Source: Pseudomonas asgharzadehiana
Lineage (GTDB): Bacteria; Pseudomonadota; Gammaproteobacteria; Pseudomonadales; Pseudomonadaceae
Direction of reading: 5' to 3'
NCBI RefSeq assembly: GCF_019139815.1
Contig: NZ_CP077079.1
Location: forward strand, 3,410,001 to 3,474,000
DNA: 64,000 bases
The position numbers and the translations under genes were made by a program. Shown here in pieces: positions 9,206 through 18,174 of this stretch (positions within the stretch are counted from its first letter, which is position 1; each line of letters starts with the position of its first letter). The notes beneath the pieces were generated by a model, which ran no database searches, was not told where the DNA came from, and worked only from the letters and a program-made list of their open reading frames with translations.

Positions 9206-10129
9206 TCAAATCCCCATTACCCGCGCCCGTGCAAGGGGTTTGTTGCACAGGTAGATGCCCAGCAGAATGACTGCCCCGCCCAGCAACATGGGGACGGTCA
9301 ATTGCTCGCCCAGCAGCAACGCGCCGCAGATGACGGCGGTCAGCGGGTTGAGTGCGATAAATACGCCGGAGCGTGTCGCGCCGATACGCCGGAGACCGTC
9401 GTAGTAGCCGATATAGGCCAGCGCCGAACCCAATACGCCCAGATACACCAGACTCAGCAGTTGTGGCAGGTCGATACGGGCAACCGCTTCAAGCGTGATA
9501 CCGCCGCTCAGTGCGGTTGTGGCGGTCAGCATCAACGTGCCCAGCAGCACTGACCAGGTGACGGTCTGCAACGGGCCCAGGGTGGCGTTCAACCCGCGGG
9601 AAAACAACGAATAAACGCCCCAAGCCAACACACAGCCGAAGATCAGCAGATCCCCGAGCCAACTCTGGGGGGCGACCTGCATCAGTTGCGGGTTGCGGCT
9701 GACAATCACCGTGGCGGCACCGCCCAGGCACAGCGCGATGCCCATGACTTTACTGCGCCCCGAGCGCTCTTTGAACAGCAGCCAGGAGGCCAGCCCAATC
9801 ACGGCCGGGTTCAACGCCACGATCAACGACGCCCGCGACGCATTGATGTAGTGCAACCCATAGAAGAAGCACAGGTTGTAGAAAAAAATCCCAAAGAACC
9901 CCAGCACCGCCAACAGCGCCAATTGCTGAAGGCTTGGACGAACCAGGGGAATGCGGGCCACGCCCATGAACAGTAACAAGGCCAGGCTCGCCAGGAGAAA
10001 ACGCAGGCTGGCGGCCAATAGCGGGTCGACCTGATTCGCCAGGTATCGCCCGGCGACAAAGGTGCCGCCCCAAATCATGGTGACGGCGGCGAGTTTGCAG
10101 TAAGTGAGGCGATCAGAGGTGGCGCGCAT
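9206..10129 (-). CDS. EamA/DMT-family exporter
   Basis: A 307-residue membrane protein with ten predicted helices and two EamA repeats. Signatures include AAVTMIWGGTFVAGRYLANQ at the N-terminus, INASRASLIVALNPAVIGLA and the second-repeat RSGVFIALNPLTAVICG. Members export amino acids or other metabolites. I chose the ATG at 10129 because the longer frame would run through the divergent LysR gene. Divergence from that LysR gene suggests the regulator controls it. Confidence 0.88.
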   Translation of the reverse strand: MRATSDRLTYCKLAAVTMIWGGTFVAGRYLANQVDPLLAASLRFLLASLALLLFMGVARIPLVRPSLQQLALLAVLGFFGIFFYNLCFFYGLHYINASRASLIVALNPAVIGLASWLLFKERSGRSKVMGIALCLGGAATVIVSRNPQLMQVAPQSWLGDLLIFGCVLAWGVYSLFSRGLNATLGPLQTVTWSVLLGTLMLTATTALSGGITLEAVARIDLPQLLSLVYLGVLGSALAYIGYYDGLRRIGATRSGVFIALNPLTAVICGALLLGEQLTVPMLLGGAVILLGIYLCNKPLARARVMGI

Positions 10130-10205
10130 GAAGTGGGCTCGAAGAACAGGAGAATGGGCGTATTCTTCAGCTAATAAGCCATCATCGTAAAATGAGCATT
10201 TACTC

Positions 10206-11075
10206 ATGACCCTCACGCAACTGGAAATATTCTCCCTGGTGGCCGAGCTGCAAGGTTTCACCAGCGCGGCGCACCGGCTGGGCATCAGCCAATCGGCGGT
10301 GTCCCACGCCATCAAGGCGCTGGAGCAGGAACTGGGCGTGGCGCTGTTTCGGCGCCATCAAACCCTGGTAGAAACCAGCGATATCGGCCAGCAATTACTC
10401 GGTCGCGCCCGTGCCATGCTCGGCCTCGCCAACACGCTGCAGCAGGAAGCCGCCGATGCCCGGGGCATGAAGCGCGGGACCTTGCGCATTGGATCGTTTG
10501 GGCCGACCTCTTCCACCTATTTGCTGCCGAGGATTCTCAGTCGATTCCGCCAGGCGCATCCCGGTATCGAAGTACACGTGGACGAAGGGCCGGACCGACA
10601 AGTCATCCACTGGCTGGACGAGCGCAGAGTCGATATCGGCTTCGTCGTGCTCGAACAGGAGCGCTTGGATACCTACCCATTGTTCGAAGACCAGATGGTC
10701 GCGCTGCTGCCCACCGATCATCCGTTGGCCGACCGTGAGCAGGTAACGCTCAAGGACTTGTGCGGCGCCCCCTTTGCGCTGACGGAGGCAGGCTCGTCGG
10801 AACTGGTGACGCGGCTGTTCAGTGACGCTCGCTTAGTGCCCAATGTGCGTTACCGCTGCTCCCAATTACTGAGCACCTTGGAGACAGTGAGCCGGGGCGA
10901 TGCCGTGAGCCTGGTGGCGCAGGCGTCCTTGCCCGCCACGCCAGACCCGCGTTATGTACAGCGGCCATTGTTGCCCGCCGTGCCGCGCAAGGTCGGCCTG
11001 GCCGTGCTGGACCGGCGCCAGTCTTCCCCGGCGACCCTGGCGTTTATCCGTATCGCCCAGAGCCTGGCGCTATGA
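10206..11075 (+). CDS. LysR-family transcriptional regulator
   Basis: A 289-residue LysR protein starting MTLTQLEIFSLVAELQGFTS, with the helix-turn-helix HRLGISQSAVSHAIKALEQE and an effector-binding domain beginning near residue 88 (GTLRIGSFGP). It is divergent from the EamA exporter with about 75 bp between starts, the usual arrangement for a LysR activator and its transporter. A CSS-EAL gene follows 85 bp downstream on the same strand but is probably independent. Confidence 0.9.
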   Translation: MTLTQLEIFSLVAELQGFTSAAHRLGISQSAVSHAIKALEQELGVALFRRHQTLVETSDIGQQLLGRARAMLGLANTLQQEAADARGMKRGTLRIGSFGPTSSTYLLPRILSRFRQAHPGIEVHVDEGPDRQVIHWLDERRVDIGFVVLEQERLDTYPLFEDQMVALLPTDHPLADREQVTLKDLCGAPFALTEAGSSELVTRLFSDARLVPNVRYRCSQLLSTLETVSRGDAVSLVAQASLPATPDPRYVQRPLLPAVPRKVGLAVLDRRQSSPATLAFIRIAQSLAL

Positions 11076-11160
11076 CCCCACCGCCCTGGACTGCGAGCTT
11101 ATTGGCGGCGAGCCATCTATCATCAGCGCATCCCGATTGCTGCTACAGGCCGTTCTGCCC

Positions 11161-12702
11161 ATGCCCCTGACCGCCAACGGCCCGCGAAACCGCGCCACTC
11201 GCACCTTCATGACCATGCTGGGTGGCTTGCTGCCGATTGCGCTGGGCATCGTCATTTTGCATTGGCAAGCCGAACGCTCGCTGCAACAGAGTACCGTCCG
11301 CACCGCCCAGGAAGCCGTGCGCCAGTTTGACCTGATGCTTGATAACACCGCCCTCGCCGCCCAGGCCTTGCTGCCCCTGGCGGGCCAACCCTGCGATGAC
11401 GCGGCCCAACTGGCCCTGCGCGAGCAGGTCACGCGGCGACCGTTTGTGCGCGCAACCACGTTGTCCTGGCAAAAGAACATCTATTGCAGCTCACTGTTCG
11501 GCGGCGACCATGAGTCCAGCGTCAACCCGGCTGACTATGTCGACGGCGCGTTATGGTTGATGACGGGCAACCCGGTTACGCCGGATACCGCGCTCCTGGT
11601 GCATCGACTGGTTGACGGCGACAAAGCCGCCTTTGCCTCTATCGACGGCTACCACCTGACCAACGCCCTGCGCTTGATCAGCCGTTACGCGGACCTGACC
11701 CTGCAGGTGGGCCCGCACTGGCTCGGTGCCGACGGCAAGGTGCATGACGTGCCGGTGCCTGGCTTTGCCGTGGCTCATCAACACCTGGCGTCCGCGCGCT
11801 ATCCGTACAGTGTCGACGCCGGCATGCCCGCCGGTGAAGTGTGGCGCTATATGCGCGAGCGTTACCCGGCGTCGTTCAGCCTAGTGGTGTTTTTTGGCGT
11901 TCTGGCCGGTGTGCTTGTGCGTGGGCTGCAAAAGCGCTCTTCGACGCCCACCCATGAATTGCAACGAGCGCTGGAAGCGAATGAGTTCGTCCCTTACTTT
12001 CAGCCGGTGGTGCGCGGCGACACGCGCGAATGGGCGGGTTGTGAAGTGTTGATGCGCTGGCGCCACCCCAAGGAAGGTTTGGTGCGCCCAGACCTGTTTA
12101 TTCCTTTGGCCGAACATTGCGGCCTGATCGTGCCGATGACCCGCGCCCTGCTGCGTCAGACCGCTGCGCAACTGGCGCCCTATGCGGCGCGTATCAGCCC
12201 GGGCTTCCATATTGGGGTGAATATCACCGCACGCCATTGCCTTGACCTGGAGTTGGTGGATGACTGTCGCGAATTTCTGGCCGCTTTCCCGGCAGGCCAG
12301 GTGACGCTGGTGCTGGAGTTGACCGAGCGCGAGCTGATCGAACCCACCGCTATCACGCGACAGCTGTTCGATGCCCTGCATCAACTGGGCGTGATGATCG
12401 CCCTCGATGACTTTGGCACCGGGCACTCCAGCCTGGCTTACTTGCGTAATTTCAATGTGGATTATTTGAAGATAGACCAGAGTTTTGTCGCCATGATCGG
12501 CGCAGATGTACTATCAAGTCATATCCTCGACAGCATCATAGAGTTGTCCAGCAAGCTCGACCTGGGCATCGTTGCAGAGGGCGTCGAAACAGCCGAGCAG
12601 TGTGAATACCTGGCGGCGCACGGTGTGGATTTCCTGCAGGGTTACCTGTTTGGCAGACCGTTACCCGGTGATGAATTCATTCAAACCTTGATCAGTCATT
12701 GA
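11161..12702 (+). CDS. CSS-motif EAL-domain c-di-GMP phosphodiesterase
   Basis: The 513-residue product has an N-terminal membrane helix (about residues 18-36), a periplasmic domain with YCSSLFGG near 108 (the CSS motif) and a partner Cys in GQPCDDAAQ, a second helix near 240, and a cytoplasmic EAL domain. The EAL residues appear complete: GCEVLMRWRHP, NITARHC, LELTERELIE, DDFGTGHSSLAYL, IDQSFV and AEGVETAEQ. It should hydrolyse c-di-GMP to pGpG. In E. coli relatives a disulfide in the CSS domain tunes activity and degradation, so periplasmic redox sensing is an inference. The start is the ATG at 11161; the frame runs open upstream into the LysR gene. Confidence 0.9.
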   Translation: MPLTANGPRNRATRTFMTMLGGLLPIALGIVILHWQAERSLQQSTVRTAQEAVRQFDLMLDNTALAAQALLPLAGQPCDDAAQLALREQVTRRPFVRATTLSWQKNIYCSSLFGGDHESSVNPADYVDGALWLMTGNPVTPDTALLVHRLVDGDKAAFASIDGYHLTNALRLISRYADLTLQVGPHWLGADGKVHDVPVPGFAVAHQHLASARYPYSVDAGMPAGEVWRYMRERYPASFSLVVFFGVLAGVLVRGLQKRSSTPTHELQRALEANEFVPYFQPVVRGDTREWAGCEVLMRWRHPKEGLVRPDLFIPLAEHCGLIVPMTRALLRQTAAQLAPYAARISPGFHIGVNITARHCLDLELVDDCREFLAAFPAGQVTLVLELTERELIEPTAITRQLFDALHQLGVMIALDDFGTGHSSLAYLRNFNVDYLKIDQSFVAMIGADVLSSHILDSIIELSSKLDLGIVAEGVETAEQCEYLAAHGVDFLQGYLFGRPLPGDEFIQTLISH

Positions 12703-12900
12703 ATAGCCATACACTCAGCGCGTTGAAATATTCTTAGTTGAGACAAAAGACGTGATTTACTCGTAGCGGATTAACTACTACAATTTTTCCTGCCTGTGCA
12801 GAGCTCGCAGGACGACGTATTTTTTGAGTCGTTTAAAGCGCTTGGCTTATAGCTTTGTCTGCAGTTGATATCAGCCAACTACACTATTGGAGTACAGATT

Positions 12901-13260
12901 TTGTCCAGACTCGCCGAATTTCGCGCAGCAGAAAAAGCCCTTCAAGAGCAGCTTGCCCAGCTGGAATCCCTGAAGAACGACGCAGGCTTGAAGAAAGAGA
13001 TCGAATTCGAAGAAAAGCTTCAGGCATTGATGAAAACCTACGGCAAAGGCCTGCGTGACATCATCCTGATCCTTGATCCAAACCCGGGCAAGTCCAGTGC
13101 CGCCGCGGCTCCCAAACAGCGTCGCGCGCGCGTGGTCAAGGTCTACCAGAACCCGCACACTGGCGAGCTGATCGAAACCAAGGGTGGCAACCACCGTGGC
13201 CTCAAGGCCTGGAAAGAACAATACGGCGCCGAGACGGTAGATTCCTGGCTTCGCGGTTGA
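12901..13260 (+). CDS. mvaU: H-NS-like xenogeneic silencer, MvaU type (TTG start)
   Basis: From the TTG at 12901 the protein reads (M)SRLAEFRAAEKALQEQLAQL and is 119 residues long, matching MvaU in length and N-terminus. The N-terminal half is a coiled-coil oligomerisation region; the C-terminal half has RARVVKVYQNPHTGELIETK and GGNHRGLKAWKEQYG, the AT-hook-like DNA-binding domain of MvaT/MvaU. These proteins coat AT-rich and foreign DNA and silence it. GGAG lies 8 bases before the TTG; the upstream in-frame ATG at 12865 has no ribosome site and adds residues foreign to the family. A strong terminator follows. Confidence 0.9.
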   Translation: MSRLAEFRAAEKALQEQLAQLESLKNDAGLKKEIEFEEKLQALMKTYGKGLRDIILILDPNPGKSSAAAAPKQRRARVVKVYQNPHTGELIETKGGNHRGLKAWKEQYGAETVDSWLRG

Positions 13261-13274
13261 TCGCATTGCTCTAA

Positions 13275-13307
13275 TAAAAAAGCCCCGCTTAAGCGGGGCT
13301 TTTTTTA
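13275..13307. terminator. intrinsic terminator after mvaU
   Basis: A perfect 20-bp palindrome (AGCCCCGCTT and its complement) flanked by A6 and T7. It is bidirectional and shared by mvaU and the convergent gene at 13374. Confidence 0.92.
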
Positions 13308-13373
13308 TTCACGCGTTCGAACCTGAACTTAAATAACATTTCATTTTGTTCCATGGCAATCGGCCGAACGTGC

Positions 13374-13910
13374 TTAAAGTTTGAGACTGTCGCGCACTGA
13401 ACTGACTTCATCCTTGCTCGCCTCGTATGCTTGCGCTTGGCCAGCGTATGAAAAAACATACGCCTTATCGGTATCAACCGCCGCCACCAATGTTTGTGAC
13501 AATACGTGCCGGCCGTTCTCGGTAATCACGCAAGTAGTTTCCAGCGCTTCAAGACGGCTCAATGTTGCAGCGTGCATTTTGGTGCACACGCTTTGGTAGC
13601 CACCTTGGGCAAACCCTTTCTGGATGGACTTACGCATTTCCAGCAAAACGCCCTGAAGATTAACTTTATGCCCACTTTCGACCGGCGTGCCCGTTAACTC
13701 CATGACCATCAACGTGTTGCCGTTTTCATCATTCTTGATCGCACGCTGCCGGGAGACCGGTTGCGGTTTTGCCGGTACCTCGCCATCGGCAATCACTTCT
13801 TCGGCTTGCCAGCCGCTGGGCCAATGAATTTCCGGATCGGCCGCCAACACAACAGAACTGGCCAACAGCAAACACCCAGCGCTCAATAGCCGTTTACGAA
13901 CGTCGAACAT
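13374..13910 (-). CDS. secreted protein of unknown function (DUF4946-like)
   Basis: A 178-residue protein with a signal peptide (MFDVRKRLLSAGCLLLASSV, cleavage after VLAA) and a mature part beginning DPEIHWPSGWQAEEV. The pattern of a WP-GW opening, a central MELTG segment and a C-terminal TDKAYVFSYAG strand resembles the Pseudomonas family I know as DUF4946; this is recall, not a search. Two cysteines (VCTKMH, TTCVIT) could form a disulfide in the periplasm. No function is known. It is transcribed alone. Confidence 0.75.
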   Translation of the reverse strand: MFDVRKRLLSAGCLLLASSVVLAADPEIHWPSGWQAEEVIADGEVPAKPQPVSRQRAIKNDENGNTLMVMELTGTPVESGHKVNLQGVLLEMRKSIQKGFAQGGYQSVCTKMHAATLSRLEALETTCVITENGRHVLSQTLVAAVDTDKAYVFSYAGQAQAYEASKDEVSSVRDSLKL

Positions 13911-14108
13911 GCGAAAAACACCCTAGAACCAAGCACCAAAGTGTGAGCCCCTGCGCCCATCGGTCGCAAGGCCTGCGTCAGCTTTTTCATTTGGCGCGGC
14001 AGGCGAGCCTTGCGTATCATGGCTGCGCTGCACAGATGCCAGCCGCAAGCCAAGGGAACGCTCCTCTCACCAGGAGCTGCGTTTGCCCCATTTTTTTCTG
14101 GAGGGCCC

Positions 14109-14630
14109 ATGAGCCTGCACGAACTGAACACCTTCCCGGGCGTCACCGCCCAACCTGACACCGCCACGTCGAACTTCGTGTTCAACCACACCATGCTGCG
14201 GGTCAAGGACATCACCAAGTCGCTGGATTTCTATACCCGCGTCCTGGGTTTCTCCCTGGTTGAAAAGCGCGATTTCCCGGAAGCCGAATTCAGCCTGTAC
14301 TTCCTGGCCCTGGTGGACAAATCCCAGATCCCTGCCGACGCCGCCGCGCGCACCCAGTGGATGAAGTCGATCCCGGGCATCCTTGAACTGACCCACAACC
14401 ACGGCACCGAAAACGATGCCGACTTCGCTTATCACAACGGCAATACCGACCCGCGTGGCTTTGGCCATATCTGCATCTCGGTGCCGGATATCGTTGCAGC
14501 GTGCGAACGCTTTGAAGCGCTGGGGTGTGATTTCCAGAAACGCCTGAGCGATGGCCGCATGAAAAGCCTGGCATTCATCAAGGACCCCGATGCGTATTGG
14601 GTCGAGATCATTCAACCCGCGCCGCTGTAA
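14109..14630 (+). CDS. gloA: lactoylglutathione lyase (glyoxalase I)
   Basis: The 173-residue protein is a glyoxalase I of the longer, zinc-type class. It isomerises the methylglyoxal-glutathione hemithioacetal to S-lactoylglutathione. Family motifs are FNHTMLRVKDITKSLDFYTR near residue 26, ELTHNHGTENDADFAYHNGN and GFGHICISVPD, with metal ligands His and Glu at the expected places. The ATG at 14109 follows GGAGGGCCC. The neighbours, ahpF, ahpC and gor, form a wider detoxification neighbourhood, but each has its own transcript signals. Confidence 0.95.
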   Translation: MSLHELNTFPGVTAQPDTATSNFVFNHTMLRVKDITKSLDFYTRVLGFSLVEKRDFPEAEFSLYFLALVDKSQIPADAAARTQWMKSIPGILELTHNHGTENDADFAYHNGNTDPRGFGHICISVPDIVAACERFEALGCDFQKRLSDGRMKSLAFIKDPDAYWVEIIQPAPL

Positions 14631-14636
14631 CGAAAA

Positions 14637-14663
14637 AACCCCATGATCACTCATGGGGTTTTT
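14637..14663. terminator. bidirectional terminator gloA/ahpF
   Basis: Arms AACCCCATGA and TCATGGGGTT with a TCAC loop, flanked by A6 and T5, between convergent gloA and ahpF. Confidence 0.9.
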
Positions 14664-14680
14664 CATTTTCAGGCCCTGCG

Positions 14681-16246
14681 TTACGCCGGCGCAGACGTAC
14701 GGATCAGGTGATCAAACGCACTCAGCGACGCCTTGGCGCCCTCGCCTACCGCAATCACGATCTGCTTGTACGGCACCGTCGTCACGTCACCGGCGGCAAA
14801 CACGCCAGGCAGTGACGTTTCGCCACGGGCATCCACAATGATCTCGCCGCGCGGGGTCAGCTCAACCGTGCCCTTGAGCCAATCGGTGTTGGGCAGCAAA
14901 CCGATCTGCACGAAGATACCTTCCAGGTCGATGGTCTTGAACTCGCCACTGTCGCGATCCTTATACGCCAGGCCGGTAACTTTCTGGCCATCGCCTTTGA
15001 CTTCGCTGGTCAGCGCGCTGGTGATCACATCAACGTTCGGCAGGCTGTGCAGCTTGCGTTGCAACACCGCGTCGGCGCGCAGCTTGTTGTCGAACTCGAG
15101 CAGGGTCACGTGACTCACGATGCCGGCCAGGTCGATGGCCGCTTCAACGCCGGAGTTACCGCCGCCAATCACCGCCACGCGCTTGCCTTTGAACAACGGC
15201 CCGTCGCAGTGCGGGCAGAAGCAAACGCCTTTGGCCTTGTATTGCTGCTCACCCGGCACCCCCATTTCACGCCAGCGGGCGCCGGTGGCCAGGATCACCG
15301 TCTTGGACTTGAGGGTCGCGCCGCTTTCGAAACGAATTTCATGCAGGTCACCCGCGTTTTTCGCCGGGATCAAGGCACTGGCGCGCTGCAGGTTCATGAT
15401 GTCCACGTCGTATTGACGCACATGGGCTTCCAACGCGCTGGCCAGCTTCGGCCCTTCGGTTTCCTGTACCGAGATAAAGTTCTCGATGGACATGGTGTCC
15501 AGCACCTGGCCGCCAAAACGCTCGGCGGCAACACCGGTGCGAATACCTTTACGCGCCGCATAAATGGCTGCCGAAGAACCGGCAGGCCCACCGCCGACAA
15601 CGAGGACGTCAAAGGCATCTTTGGCACTGATTTTCTCGGCAGCCTTCTCAATGCCGCTGGTATCGAGCTTGGCGAGGATCTCTTCCAGGCCCATGCGGCC
15701 CTGGCCAAAGTTCACACCGTTGAGGTACACGCTGGGCACCGCCATGATCTGGCGTTCATCGACTTCAGCCTGGAACAGCGCGCCGTCGATGGCAACGTGG
15801 CGGATGTTCGGGTTGAGCACCGCCATCAGGTTCAGCGCCTGGACCACGTCCGGGCAGTTCTGGCAGGAGAGCGAGAAATAAGTCTCGAAGCTGAACTCGC
15901 CTTTGAGGGCGCGGATCTGTTCGATCACTTCGACACTGGCCTTCGACGGGTGGCCACCGACTTGCAGCAGGGCCAGCACCAGCGAAGTGAATTCATGGCC
16001 CATGGGGATGCCGGCGAAACGCAGGCTGATATCGGCACCCGGGCGGTTGATGGAGAACGAGGGCTTGCGCGCATCATTGCCATCGGTTTTCAGGGTAATC
16101 AGCGTGGTGAGGCTGACGACGTCCTGTAAAAGAGCGAGCATTTCCTGGGATTTCGCGCCGTCATCAAGGGAGGCGACGATCTCGATCGGCTGGGTGACCC
16201 GTTCCAGGTATGACTTCAACTGAGCTTTAAGATTGGCGTCCAACAT
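14681..16246 (-). CDS. ahpF: alkyl hydroperoxide reductase subunit F
   Basis: A 521-residue flavoprotein, the usual AhpF length. It passes electrons from NADH to AhpC. The N-terminal double-thioredoxin domain has the active pair in [12 protein letters not shown] (CxxC near residue 129). The FAD motif is [19 protein letters not shown] near 215, the thioredoxin-reductase-type redox pair is FCPHCDGP near 345, and the NAD motif is [20 protein letters not shown]. It lies downstream of ahpC with an intercistronic hairpin. Confidence 0.97.
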   Translation of the reverse strand: MLDANLKAQLKSYLERVTQPIEIVASLDDGAKSQEMLALLQDVVSLTTLITLKTDGNDARKPSFSINRPGADISLRFAGIPMGHEFTSLVLALLQVGGHPSKASVEVIEQIRALKGEFSFETYFSLSCQNCPDVVQALNLMAVLNPNIRHVAIDGALFQAEVDERQIMAVPSVYLNGVNFGQGRMGLEEILAKLDTSGIEKAAEKISAKDAFDVLVVGGGPAGSSAAIYAARKGIRTGVAAERFGGQVLDTMSIENFISVQETEGPKLASALEAHVRQYDVDIMNLQRASALIPAKNAGDLHEIRFESGATLKSKTVILATGARWREMGVPGEQQYKAKGVCFCPHCDGPLFKGKRVAVIGGGNSGVEAAIDLAGIVSHVTLLEFDNKLRADAVLQRKLHSLPNVDVITSALTSEVKGDGQKVTGLAYKDRDSGEFKTIDLEGIFVQIGLLPNTDWLKGTVELTPRGEIIVDARGETSLPGVFAAGDVTTVPYKQIVIAVGEGAKASLSAFDHLIRTSAPA

Positions 16247-16282
16247 ACGGGCGATTTCCTGTTAATTCGGTTTATTGCAGAC

Positions 16283-16316
16283 AAAAAAACGCCCGAGCGA
16301 ATCTCGCCCGGGCGTT
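16283..16316 (-). terminator. intercistronic terminator/attenuator between ahpC and ahpF
   Basis: On the minus strand a 12-bp stem (one G.T pair, GATT-type loop) ends in CGGGCGTT followed by T7. It would stop most ahpC transcripts before ahpF, giving more AhpC than AhpF, or act as a processing and stabilising hairpin. Confidence 0.85.
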
Positions 16317-16373
16317 CAGAGGGCGGATGCAGCTTACTTAAGTGCGGAATACCGCCCTTGAGACTTCACAGAC

Positions 16374-16937
16374 TTAGATCTTGCCGACCAGGTCCAGGGA
16401 CGGAGCCAGAGTGGCCTCGCCTTCTTTCCACTTGGCTGGGCAGACTTCGCCTGGGTGGGCAGCAACGTACTGGGCGGCTTTGATTTTGCGCAGCAGCTCA
16501 GAAGCGTCACGACCGACACCACCGTCGTTCAATTCAACGATCTTGATCTGACCTTCTGGGTTGATCACGAACGTGCCGCGGTCTGCCAGGCCAGCTTCTT
16601 CGATCAGTACGTCGAAGTTGCGGGAGATGGTCAGGGTTGGGTCGCCGATCATGGTGTACTGGATCTTGCCGATGGCTGGCGAAGTGTTATGCCAGGCAGC
16701 GTGGGCAAAGTGGGTGTCGGTGGACACGCTGTAGATCTCGACGCCCAGTTTCTGGAATTCGGCGTAGTTGTCAGCCAGGTCTTCCAGCTCGGTTGGGCAA
16801 ACGAAGGTGAAGTCGGCCGGGTAGAAGAACACTACGGACCATTTGCCTTTCAGGTCAGCGTCGGTCACATCTACGAAGCTGCCGTTTTTGAATGCGGTGG
16901 CTTTGAACGGTTTTACTTGGCTGTTGATGATAGGCAT
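16374..16937 (-). CDS. ahpC: alkyl hydroperoxide reductase subunit C (peroxiredoxin)
   Basis: The 187-residue typical 2-Cys peroxiredoxin reduces H2O2, organic peroxides and peroxynitrite. The peroxidatic Cys is in [20 protein letters not shown] near residue 47, the resolving Cys in [10 protein letters not shown] near 166. The ATG at 16937 follows CGGAGAG. An OxyR-like site lies about 70-105 bases upstream. ahpF follows beyond a hairpin. Confidence 0.97.
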   Translation of the reverse strand: MPIINSQVKPFKATAFKNGSFVDVTDADLKGKWSVVFFYPADFTFVCPTELEDLADNYAEFQKLGVEIYSVSTDTHFAHAAWHNTSPAIGKIQYTMIGDPTLTISRNFDVLIEEAGLADRGTFVINPEGQIKIVELNDGGVGRDASELLRKIKAAQYVAAHPGEVCPAKWKEGEATLAPSLDLVGKI

Positions 16938-17006
16938 CGTTGACTCTCCGTCAGGGGTTAAGAAGTTGATGAAGTGAATCCTACCCACTCTCTTGACTGA
17001 TGGCTC

Positions 17007-17043
17007 ATTGGCAAACCTGATGCTGACGATTGGTTTTCGCTAT
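17007..17043 (-). promoter_or_regulatory. possible OxyR binding site upstream of ahpC
   Basis: Reading towards ahpC, four tetranucleotides ATAG, CAAT, ATCA and CAAT are each separated by exactly 7 bases. The OxyR consensus is ATAG-N7-CTAT-N7-ATAG-N7-CTAT; 12 of the 16 defined bases agree. The spacing and position upstream of a classic OxyR target support the call, but the third quarter-site is weak. Confidence 0.45.
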
Positions 17044-17070
17044 CAGACGACTGTATTAATAGAAGAAAAC

Positions 17071-18036
17071 TCAAAGCAGCGGCTGGGTCGCCAACGTCAT
17101 ACCGAGAAAAGGTGTGGATTCAACATAGCGCATGGCGGATTTCATGTCGCTCCAGCCGACGTAACTCATCAACGACTTCAAATCCCAGCCGCTGCGATGC
17201 GCCCATGTGGCGAAGCCCCGGCGCAAGGAATGGCTGGTGTATTGCTCGGCGGCGATGCCCGCACGCTCAAGCGCCTGGCGCAATAACGGGATAAGGCTAT
17301 TGGGGTGCAGGCCCTCCTCCCCCAGGTTGCCCCAGCGATCAATGCCCCGAAACACCGGGCCACGCACCAACCCCGACGCGCTGAGCCACTCGGTATAGGC
17401 TTGCACCGGGCACAAGCGCAGCAGCGCCGGGGTGTGATACGTCTTGCCGAGGTTGTCGCGGTCGCTTTTGCTGCGCGGCAGGTACAGGCTGATACCGGCG
17501 CCGGGCGTGGCCTGAACGTGTTCGATACTCAGTCGGCACAACTCATCGCTGCGAAAGCCGCGCCAAAAGCCCAGCAGAATTAACGCGTTATCACGCTTGG
17601 CGCGCAGCAGCCGAGGTTGATCCTGAGCCTCGCCCGCTTCGCGCGCTTCGCCATCAAGGGACGCCACCACCTGCTCCAGATGCTTGAGCTGCAACGGCTC
17701 GGCTTGTTTCTCCTGAGCTGGGTGCACGGCCCGAATCCCTTTGAGCACCTTGCGCACCACCGGTGTTTTTGTCGGGTCGGCAAAACCCTGGCTGGTGTGC
17801 CATTGCGCCAACGCCGAAAGCCGCAGCTTCAAGGTGTTGACCGCCAACACGCCTGCATGGGCCACCAGGTAGCGCGCCACACTGTCACTGGTGGCCGGCA
17901 GGAAACCACCCCAACTCACCTCGAAGTGCTCGATGGCAGCGCGATAGCTACGCCGGGTGTTATCGCGGGTGGCGGCATTGAGGTAACGATCCAGATCGCT
18001 CATGGGAGGCCTATTCGTACTATTTGGGGGCTGCAT
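17071..18036 (-). CDS. tnpS: TnpS-like tyrosine recombinase (cointegrate resolution)
   Basis: A 321-residue tyrosine recombinase. The N-terminal SAM-like core-binding domain (residues 15-100, NAATRDNTRRSYRAAIEHFE) is followed by a catalytic domain with Arg in GFWRGFRSDELCRL, the HxxR box TSHSLRRGFATWAHRSG, Trp in SYVGWSDMKSAMRY and the nucleophilic Tyr in that last segment. Divergence from a KfrA-N coiled-coil protein across 138 bp, with inverted repeats between them, is the arrangement of tnpS-rst-tnpT in Tn4651-type transposons. The start may be 18036 or 18003. No transposase lies nearby. Confidence 0.8.
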   Translation of the reverse strand: MQPPNSTNRPPMSDLDRYLNAATRDNTRRSYRAAIEHFEVSWGGFLPATSDSVARYLVAHAGVLAVNTLKLRLSALAQWHTSQGFADPTKTPVVRKVLKGIRAVHPAQEKQAEPLQLKHLEQVVASLDGEAREAGEAQDQPRLLRAKRDNALILLGFWRGFRSDELCRLSIEHVQATPGAGISLYLPRSKSDRDNLGKTYHTPALLRLCPVQAYTEWLSASGLVRGPVFRGIDRWGNLGEEGLHPNSLIPLLRQALERAGIAAEQYTSHSLRRGFATWAHRSGWDLKSLMSYVGWSDMKSAMRYVESTPFLGMTLATQPLL

Positions 18037-18174
18037 AGCGCCCTAACGGTTATTGACACGGGATAATACGCCAATATCCCATCTGTGAATCGGCCGAATT
18101 TGAACGAGCTTTGGATAGTGTTATAGTATGTAACTACATACTACATATTACAGTACCAAATCGACGGAGACCCC
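18037..18174. promoter_or_regulatory. rst-like recombination site and divergent tnpS/tnpT promoter region
   Basis: The whole spacer is 138 bp. On the tnpS side, GGGATA (18060-18065) and TATCCC (18075-18080) form an inverted repeat inside an imperfectly symmetrical segment of about 33 bp (TTGACA-like and TGTGAA-like outer parts). On the tnpT side, TAGTATGTAACTACATACTA (18124-18143) is a 20-bp inverted repeat with 9-bp perfect arms. From memory, Tn4651 rst is a segment of about 136 bp with crossover in a 33-bp repeat and TnpT binding to a 20-bp repeat on the tnpT side. The organisation matches; activity is inferred. Confidence 0.65.

Noticed and set aside
15047..16129. Long plus-strand open frame of 360 codons
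   Set aside because: It lies wholly antisense to ahpF, has a shadow composition rich in His, Gln and Arg, and no ribosome site; it is a by-product of high-GC codon bias. The same applies to long frames antisense to hpd, arsB, the RND permease and treS.
17071..18036. Integrase as sign of a prophage or integrative island
   Set aside because: No phage structural genes, tRNA end or attachment repeats flank it; its divergent TnpT-like partner and core-gene neighbours fit a resolution system better.
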